From Thermoanaerobaculales bacterium (GTDB lineage: Bacteria > Acidobacteriota > Thermoanaerobaculia > Thermoanaerobaculales > Sulfomarinibacteraceae), in assembly GCA_025456385.1 (NCBI GenBank), contig JALOKS010000110.1, positions 1 to 7,774 on the forward strand: a stretch of 7,774 nucleotides of DNA. The letters run 5' to 3'. Position 1 is the stretch's first letter, and the number at the start of each line of letters is the position of its first letter. Both the position numbers and the translations under genes were made by a program. A model generated the notes under the pieces. The model had not been told where the DNA came from, made no database searches, and was given only the letters and a program-made list of their open reading frames with translations. Of this stretch, positions 1-5,379 are shown one piece after another.

Positions 1-518
1 ATCCACCGTCACAGCAGGCAGTTGTTTCACTGGCGGCGATCCCCGGGGGCAGTTTCGTTAACCTTTCGGTTTACTTCTGCCCCAACATTAATGACGGTCA
101 AACTTACGCAGGGACCGTTAATGTCATCAGCAATGCTGCAAGTTCACCGGATATCGCAGCAATCTCAGCCGTTGAAGCGCATCCCATAATGGTAGTAAGC
201 CCAACAAACTTGGACGTCGGTTCAGCTGCCGCAGGTGGCAACATCGTGGAGAATACCTTCGAGATCAGGAATGATGGCTCCGCCCCCCTGAACTGGGGTG
301 CATCAGAGACTTCCGATGTTGATGGCGTGTTCTCCTGGACTTTCACCCCCGGCGACGAAACGGTGGCGCCAGGTGACGCTGTCACTGTGACAGTCCGTTT
401 CACCTCTGCCGGCGCCGCAGACACGCATTCTGGTGAAATCACGGTGACGGCAACAAACCTCGACGTTGAGGGCATTAACCCAGTCACCGTCGCGCTGGTT
501 GCCGCGACGACGCCATAA
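1..518 (+). CDS. C-terminal part of a surface/secreted protein with ASH-like (choice-of-anchor D type) Ig domains; 5' end outside window
   Basis: The frame starting at base 3 is open from the window edge to TAA at 516-518 and gives 171 residues without a start, so the gene begins to the left. Two successive beta-sandwich modules are visible. The first is only a C-terminal half (residues about 9-60, with IPGGSFVNLSVYF and a YAGTVNVISN strand). The second is complete (about 63-168): SPTNLDVGS, then FEIRNDGSAPLNW, then VAPGDAVTVTVRF and HSGEITVTATN. The pattern 'P-x-x-L-D-F-G ... F-x-I-x-N-x-G ... L ... V-x-P-G-x-x-x-x-V-x-V-x-F ... G-x-x-x-I-x-S' is typical of ASH/HYDIN and choice-of-anchor-D repeats of large extracellular bacterial proteins. 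No membrane anchor, LPXTG or PEP-CTERM tail follows the last domain, so any sorting signal must lie upstream or be absent. Base composition is about 50% GC (hand counts 28/60 and 31/60 in two 60-base lines), against about 75% just downstream. The function is structural or adhesive by inference only. Confidence 0.8.
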   Translation, partial: PPSQQAVVSLAAIPGGSFVNLSVYFCPNINDGQTYAGTVNVISNAASSPDIAAISAVEAHPIMVVSPTNLDVGSAAAGGNIVENTFEIRNDGSAPLNWGASETSDVDGVFSWTFTPGDETVAPGDAVTVTVRFTSAGAADTHSGEITVTATNLDVEGINPVTVALVAATTP

Positions 519-521
519 CGG

Positions 522-567
522 AGAAATTTCACCCGCCGGGCCGCGAGGCCCGGCGGGGGACAATTTC
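522..567 (+). promoter_or_regulatory. Strong hairpin overlapping the ribosome binding site of the TPR gene (possible terminator or translational gate)
   Basis: An 11-bp perfect stem (CCCGCCGGGCC at 532-542, GGCCCGGCGGG at 547-557) closes on a GCGA tetraloop, a GNRA type. An outer helix of GAAATT (522-527) with AATTTC (562-567) can form across a small internal loop. The likely Shine-Dalgarno, GGGGGA at 555-560, is 7 nt from the ATG at 568, and its first three bases are inside the stem. The hairpin starts 13 nt after the stop codon of the preceding gene. Only a short AATTT tract follows it, so as an intrinsic terminator it would be imperfect. It could end the upstream transcript, limit translation of the TPR gene, or both. 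The structure is seen directly; the role is inferred. Confidence 0.6.
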
Positions 568-1779
568 ATGGACTACCTCGTCGAGCAGCTCCGCTACCAG
601 CTGCGGGAGGACCCCGCGTCGCGGGCCTTCTTCAAGCTCGGCGAGCACCTGCGCCGCGAGGGTGAGCGCGACGAGGCGATCGCGGTCCTGCGCGGCGGCC
701 TCGAGCACCACCCGCGCTACGTCGCGGCCTGGGTGAGCCTGGGCCGCGCCCTGCTCGAGGCGGGCGCCAACGCCGAGGCCGCGGCCGCCCTCGAGCGCGC
801 CCTCGCCCTCGACCCCGAGAACGCGGTCGCCGCCCGCTTCGCCGGCGAGGCCGCGATCGCCGGCCGCGACTGGGTGGCGGCGATCAAGACCCTGAAGCGG
901 GCGCGCGCCCTCGCCGGCCCCGACGAGCTGCTCGACGCCCGCATCCTCTACGTCGAGGGCCGCCTCGCCGACCTCGGCCTGCTCGAGGTGCCGCCGCCGA
1001 CCGCGCGGCGGCCGCCGCCCGAGGTGCCGGCGGGGGCGCCGGGCGACGGCGGGGAGGAGCCGGTCTTTCCGGTCGCGGCGCCGGCCGCCGCCCCGGCCGC
1101 GGCCGCCGACGTCTTCGCGCCGGCGCCCGCCGCGGACGAGGCCCCGCCGCCCGCGCCGCCCGACGACGAGGTGCCGCGCGCCACCGTCGCCCTCCGCCTC
1201 AGCGAGCTCGGGATCCCTCCCATGCCCGCGCCCGCGCCCGCGTCCGCGTCCGCGCCCGAGACTCCTGCCGTTGCGCCCGCCCCCGTCTCCGTGCCCGTCT
1301 CCGTGCCCGTCTCCGCGCCCGGGCCGGCGGAGGAGGACCTCTTCGACCCCTTCCCGGAGGCCCTGCCTCCGGTTCCCGCCTCGGCAATGGTGCCGCCGGC
1401 CGCCGCCGAGGGCCCCTTCGACCCCTTCACCACCGCCGGCCCTCTGCCGGCCGCCGCGCCCGCGCCCGCGCCGGAGCCCGAGCCCGAGCTCGAGCCCGAG
1501 CCACCCCCCGAGGCCGACTTCCGCGCCGAGGAGCTGCCGCTGCCGACCATGACCCTGGCCCGGCTCGCCCTCGAGCAGGGCGACCTCGAGCTCGCCGAGA
1601 AGACCCTGCGCGGGGTGCTGGTGCGCGACCCGGGCCACCCCGAGGCGGCGGCCCTGCTCGCCTCCCTGGTCGGCGCGGCGCCGCCCGCGGACCCCGCCGC
1701 CCTCGCCGCGGCGCGGGCGGCGGCGTTGCGGCGCTGGCTCGACGCGGTTAGACTGGCGGCCGAGAGGCTGCAGGCGTGA
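568..1779 (+). CDS. Tetratricopeptide-repeat protein with a long Pro/Ala-rich linker
   Basis: It encodes 403 residues from ATG 568. This start is preferred over upstream in-frame codons because GGGGGA at 555-560 is well spaced and the more upstream codons lie inside the previous gene and the hairpin. There is no signal peptide, so it is probably cytoplasmic. Residues about 19-52 and 53-86 are two clear TPR units (F-x-x-L-G-x-x-L-x-x-x-G, then A-x-x-x-L-x-x-A-L-x-x-D-P), with a weaker third at about 87-118. Residues about 140-323 are a low-complexity, probably disordered linker rich in Pro, Ala and Glu. It has two FDPF motifs (259-262, 284-287) and runs of VSVP and EP. Residues about 326-368 form a last TPR-like helical hairpin (LARLALEQGD ... 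LRGVLVRDPGHPEA). The final helices are Ala/Arg-rich. TPRs usually mediate protein-protein contacts. Its stop codon overlaps the start of the roadblock gene (GTGA), which suggests co-translation and a shared task. The partner and process are unknown. Confidence 0.85.
   Translation: MDYLVEQLRYQLREDPASRAFFKLGEHLRREGERDEAIAVLRGGLEHHPRYVAAWVSLGRALLEAGANAEAAAALERALALDPENAVAARFAGEAAIAGRDWVAAIKTLKRARALAGPDELLDARILYVEGRLADLGLLEVPPPTARRPPPEVPAGAPGDGGEEPVFPVAAPAAAPAAAADVFAPAPAADEAPPPAPPDDEVPRATVALRLSELGIPPMPAPAPASASAPETPAVAPAPVSVPVSVPVSAPGPAEEDLFDPFPEALPPVPASAMVPPAAAEGPFDPFTTAGPLPAAAPAPAPEPEPELEPEPPPEADFRAEELPLPTMTLARLALEQGDLELAEKTLRGVLVRDPGHPEAAALLASLVGAAPPADPAALAAARAAALRRWLDAVRLAAERLQA
1282..1317 (+). 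repeat. Three tandem 12-bp units within the linker of the TPR gene
   Basis: CCCGTCTCCGTG occurs at 1282-1293 and 1294-1305, and with one change (CCGCG at the end) at 1306-1317. In the gene's frame it encodes the VSVP run at residues about 240-249. Flanking stretches (about 1224-1258 and 1476-1500) also consist of short hexamer-like repeats coding Pro-Ala and Glu-Pro. This is consistent with slippage growth of a disordered linker whose length probably varies between relatives. Confidence 0.75.
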
Positions 1780-2129
1780 ACTTCGAAGAGCCCATCCAGG
1801 ACCTCCTGGCGCGGTGCCCCGGCGCCCGCGGCGCCGCCATCGTCGATCCCGACGGGATCCCGGTGGTGGTGAGCCCGCGCGGCGGCGCGCTCGAGACCCT
1901 GGGGGCCGAGCTCGCGGGGGTGCTGCGCGACCTCAGCGAGGCCTCGCGCGAGCTCGAGCACGGCGCGCTCGAGCAGCTCGCGGTCTACGCCGAGGACGCG
2001 GTGATCATCCTCACCACCATCGCCGCCGGCTACTTCCTGGTCCTGGTGCTGGCCCGCGACGGGCTCGCCGGCAAGGCGCGGCTCGCGAGCCGGCTCGCGC
2101 GCGCCCGCCTCTACTCCGAATTCATCTGA
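1776..2129 (+). CDS. Roadblock/LC7 domain protein
   Basis: It encodes 117 residues from GTG 1776, which overlaps the TPR stop codon by 4 bp. A GAGAGG purine tract lies at 1762-1767, 8 nt upstream. The whole protein is one small alpha/beta domain: an N-terminal helix (residues 3-13), strand AAIVDPDGIPVVV (20-32), a long helix (38-62), strands LAVYAEDAVIILTTI (68-82) and YFLVLVLA (86-93), then a C-terminal helix (about 95-112). The order and the 'G-A-x-I-V-D-x-D-G-x-P-V' strand match the roadblock/LC7 (MglB-like) fold. Members of this family commonly dimerise and act on or scaffold small Ras-like GTPases; MglB is the GTPase-activating partner of MglA. No GTPase gene is in the window, so the partner would be encoded elsewhere. 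It lies 13 bp before accB and is likely in the same transcript. The fold call is good; a specific function is not supported. Confidence 0.8.
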   Translation: MNFEEPIQDLLARCPGARGAAIVDPDGIPVVVSPRGGALETLGAELAGVLRDLSEASRELEHGALEQLAVYAEDAVIILTTIAAGYFLVLVLARDGLAGKARLASRLARARLYSEFI

Positions 2130-2134
2130 GGTGA
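2128..2134 (+). promoter_or_regulatory. Shine-Dalgarno of accB, which decides its start codon
   Basis: GAGGTGA overlaps the TGA of the roadblock gene and lies 8 nt before ATG 2143. An in-frame GTG at 2131 would add four residues, but it is itself part of this ribosome binding sequence and has no purine tract of its own. The protein beginning MFKFEEICEL at 2143 also matches the usual BCCP N-terminus. Confidence 0.75.
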
Positions 2135-2142
2135 CGAGAAGC

Positions 2143-2607
2143 ATGTTCAAGTTCGAGGAGATCTGCGAGCTGATCCGCCTGGTCGGCTCCACCGGGGTGT
2201 CGAAGGTCGAGATCGAGCACGCCGGCTCGCGGCTGCACGTCGAGGGCGCCGCCCACGTGGTGGTGACGCCGGGGGCCGTGGCCCAGGCCGGAGCCGGGGC
2301 GCCGCCGCCCGCCGCCCCGGCCCCCGCCCACGGGGCGCCGCCGCCCGCCGCCGCCGAGGACGACGGGCTGCACGCCGTGGTGTCGCCGATCGTCGGCACC
2401 TTCTACCGCGCGCCGAACCCGGACGCCGACCCCTACGTCAAGGTCGGCGACTTCGTCGAGCGCGGCCAGGTGCTGTGCATCGTCGAGGCCATGAAGCTGA
2501 TGAACGAGATCGAGTGCGACGTCCGCGGCACGGTCATGAAGGTGATGCCCGAGAACGCGCAGCCGGTCGAGTACGGCGCGCCGCTGTTCATGATCCGGCC
2601 GGCCTGA
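2143..2607 (+). CDS. accB: Biotin carboxyl carrier protein of acetyl-CoA carboxylase (AccB/BCCP)
   Basis: It encodes 154 residues, close to the usual 150-160. It carries the biotin that accepts CO2 from AccC and delivers it to the carboxyltransferase to make malonyl-CoA, the first committed step of cytoplasmic fatty acid synthesis. The N-terminal helical segment (residues 1-35, EEICELIRLVGSTGVSKVEIE) is the part that associates with biotin carboxylase. Residues about 44-73 are a Pro/Ala-rich flexible linker. Residues about 77-154 are the biotinyl domain: SPIVGTFYRAPNPDADPYV contains the 'thumb' characteristic of ACC-type BCCPs, and EAMKLMN places the biotinylated lysine at K118. It is followed after 17 bp by accC, the common accBC arrangement. 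The genes upstream (roadblock, TPR) are not the familiar neighbours; in many bacteria efp or aroQ lies there. accA and accD are not in this window. Confidence 0.97.
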   Translation: MFKFEEICELIRLVGSTGVSKVEIEHAGSRLHVEGAAHVVVTPGAVAQAGAGAPPPAAPAPAHGAPPPAAAEDDGLHAVVSPIVGTFYRAPNPDADPYVKVGDFVERGQVLCIVEAMKLMNEIECDVRGTVMKVMPENAQPVEYGAPLFMIRPA

Positions 2608-2624
2608 GGCGCAGGGCGGCGGCC

Positions 2625-3968
<1,344 letters not shown>

Positions 3969-3981
3969 GCGCCCCTCTCAT

Positions 3982-4064
3982 TTCTTTTTTCGGGCCCTGA
4001 TTTTCGCGGGATGGTCATCTGGTGAGCACCGCCCTGCCGCGAAAACCAGGGGCCGAAAAAAGAA
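3982..4064. repeat. Long inverted repeat (28-bp arms) between accC and aroK
   Basis: The arm 3982-4009 pairs with 4037-4064 in 26 of 28 positions; the mismatches are A4000 with C4046 and G3994 with G4052. The spacer is 27 nt. The arms begin TTCTTTTTTCGGGCCC and end GGGGCCGAAAAAAGAA, so any transcript carries U-rich sequence 5' and A-rich sequence 3' of the stem. This is opposite to a normal intrinsic terminator, and because the repeat is palindromic the same holds on the other strand. It begins 13 nt after the accC stop and ends 50 nt before aroK. Candidate roles are a transcript-end or stability structure for accC mRNA, an RNase III-type processing site, or a small palindromic mobile element. 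I see no convincing target-site duplication. Confidence 0.8.
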
Positions 4065-4097
4065 CAGAAGACGATGGCGGAAGCCCGATATCTCCAG

Positions 4098-4106
4098 TGG
4101 TACGAT
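4098..4106 (+). promoter_or_regulatory. Predicted extended -10 promoter of aroK, giving an almost leaderless mRNA
   Basis: TGGTACGAT has the extended -10 form (TG, one base, then TACGAT at 4101-4106). Nothing like TTGACA is seen 16-18 bp upstream, which an extended -10 can tolerate. The expected transcription start, about 7 nt after the hexamer, falls near 4113, next to the ATG at 4115. There is no room for a normally spaced Shine-Dalgarno: the only purine run, GAGG at 4111-4114, touches the ATG. The motif is visible; promoter activity is inferred. Confidence 0.5.
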
Positions 4107-4114
4107 AGTTGAGG

Positions 4115-4633
4115 ATGAATCGCATCTACCTCGTCGGCTTCATGGGCGCTGGCAAGACAGCGGTCGGTGAGGCCCTTGCCAAGCTGCTTGGCACCTCCTT
4201 CGTCGACCTCGACGAGCGCCTGTGCCGGCGCTTCGGCGCCGCCATCGGCGAGGTCTTCGCGCGCCACGGCGAGGCCGCCTTCCGCGCCGCCGAGAGCGCG
4301 GAGCTGGCGGCGGCGGCCGCCGGCGACGGCGCGGTGGTCGCGACCGGCGGCGGCGCCTATTGCCGCGCCGAGAACCGGCGCCTGATCGAGGACGCGGGCG
4401 GCGTGGCGGTCTACCTCCACCTGCCGTGGGAGGTCCTGCGGGCCCGGCTCGAGCACGACCACGCGGGGCGGCCGAAGTACGGCGACGAGGCCTCCGCCCG
4501 GCGCCTGTGGGAGGAGCGCCTGCCGCTGTACCGGCGCGCCACCGTGATCGTCGAGCTCGCGGGCGACGAGAGCCCCGACGAGGTGGCGCGGCGGGTCGCC
4601 GCGGCCCTCGAGGAGGCGCCGTGCGCACCCTGA
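4115..4633 (+). CDS. aroK: Shikimate kinase
   Basis: It encodes 172 residues, normal for the family. It phosphorylates shikimate at the 3-hydroxyl with ATP on the way to chorismate and aromatic amino acids, in the cytoplasm. Visible motifs are Walker A GFMGAGKT (residues 8-15) near the N-terminus, the shikimate-binding FVDLD (D31, D33), R57 in AAFRAAES, the ATGGGA turn (76-81), the lid arginine at R119 in GRPKY, and R140 in LYRR. ATG 4115 is chosen because MNRIYLVGFMGAGKT matches the family N-terminus. A TTG at 4109 would add two residues and has no ribosome site either. The 3' end overlaps the metallophosphoesterase gene by 13 bp, so the two are probably translationally coupled. A gluconate kinase-like relative is unlikely given the FVDLD and GGG motifs. 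No other shikimate-pathway gene is present in the window, so aroK stands apart from any aro cluster here. Confidence 0.95.
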   Translation: MNRIYLVGFMGAGKTAVGEALAKLLGTSFVDLDERLCRRFGAAIGEVFARHGEAAFRAAESAELAAAAAGDGAVVATGGGAYCRAENRRLIEDAGGVAVYLHLPWEVLRARLEHDHAGRPKYGDEASARRLWEERLPLYRRATVIVELAGDESPDEVARRVAAALEEAPCAP

Positions 4634-5376
4634 TCCTGTCCGACATCCACGCCAACCTGGAGGCGCTGCAGGCGGTCAGGGCGCACGTGCGGCGCAAGCG
4701 CTTCGACCGCGTGGCCTTCCTCGGCGACGCGGTCGGCTACGGCGCGTCGCCGAACCAGGTGCTCGAGTGGCTGCGCGCGCTGGGCACCGGGCTCGCCGCG
4801 GTGCGCGGCAACCACGACCGGGTGTGCGCCGGCCTCGACAGCGCCGAGTACTTCAACCGCTACGCGCGCGAGGCCGCGAGCTGGACCCTCGAGCATCTCA
4901 ACCCGCGCAACCTCGACTTCCTGCGCGGCCTGCCCGAGGGCCCGCTCGACCTCTCGGCCGAGGTCGCGATCTGCCACGGCTCGAGCGTCGACGAGGACGC
5001 CTACGTGTTCTCGGCCTACGACGCGCAGCTCGCCTTCGCCGGCCTGCCGCACCGCATCATCCTCTTCGGCCACACCCACGTGCCGTCGATGTTCGTGCTG
5101 CGCGAGCAGAACGGCTCGCAGACCCTCAAGGTGCGCCTGCTCACCGGCCGCCGCCTGGTCCTCGACCTCGACCCCGGCTGCCGCTACCTCGTCAACCCGG
5201 GCTCGGTCGGCCAGCCGCGGGACCGCGACCCGCGGGCGGCCTACGCGATCCTCGACGACACGCAGCAGCGCATCTACTTCTACCGCGTCAGCTACCGCGC
5301 CGCCGAGGCGCGGCGCCGGATCCTCGGCTCCGGCCTGCCGCCGGTGCTCGGCGACCGCCTGCTCTACGGGGCCTGA
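4621..5376 (+). CDS. Calcineurin-like metallophosphoesterase (YfcE/PF12850-like family)
   Basis: It encodes 251 residues from GTG 4621. GAGGAGG at 4610-4616, inside the end of aroK, is a strong if close ribosome binding site. All metal-binding motifs of the calcineurin-like fold are present: SDIHAN (D8, H10), LGDAVGYG (D36), RGNHD (N64, H65), CHGS (H119) and FGHTHVP (H151, H153), followed by NPGSVGQPRD (192-201), typical of this subfamily. No signal peptide is seen, so it is likely cytoplasmic. The substrate cannot be read from sequence; relatives include phosphodiesterases and phosphatases with varied or unknown substrates. The enzyme sits between aroK and the HEAT-cyclophilin gene, overlapping the first by 13 bp and ending 3 bp before the second. 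This makes co-expression likely but does not show a shared pathway. Confidence 0.92.
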   Translation: MRTLILSDIHANLEALQAVRAHVRRKRFDRVAFLGDAVGYGASPNQVLEWLRALGTGLAAVRGNHDRVCAGLDSAEYFNRYAREAASWTLEHLNPRNLDFLRGLPEGPLDLSAEVAICHGSSVDEDAYVFSAYDAQLAFAGLPHRIILFGHTHVPSMFVLREQNGSQTLKVRLLTGRRLVLDLDPGCRYLVNPGSVGQPRDRDPRAAYAILDDTQQRIYFYRVSYRAAEARRRILGSGLPPVLGDRLLYGA

Positions 5377-5379
5377 GCC

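Noticed and set aside
104..532. 142-codon - strand frame opposite the left-end gene
   Set aside because: It is antisense to a frame with clear beta-sandwich repeat motifs open from the window edge, and shows no domain of its own.
466..567. Upstream start for the TPR gene at 466
   Set aside because: It would overlap the end of the Ig-like gene and read through the hairpin. ATG 568 has a well-spaced ribosome site and begins the recognisable helical protein.
948..2399. A 483-codon - strand open frame opposite the TPR, roadblock and accB genes
   Set aside because: It is mostly Ala/Gly/Ser/Arg low complexity mirroring the Pro/Ala-rich linker, with no ribosome site or domain.
2475..2624. Extended N-terminus for accC starting at 2475 inside accB
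   Set aside because: The extra 50 residues are an Arg/Ala-rich shadow of accB codons. GTG 2625 gives the family N-terminus FSKVLIANRGEIA and a normal length.
3982..4064. Standard rho-independent terminator for accC
   Set aside because: The stem is far longer than usual and no U-tract follows the 3' arm; the U run is at the 5' arm. A terminating role remains possible but the canonical signature is absent.
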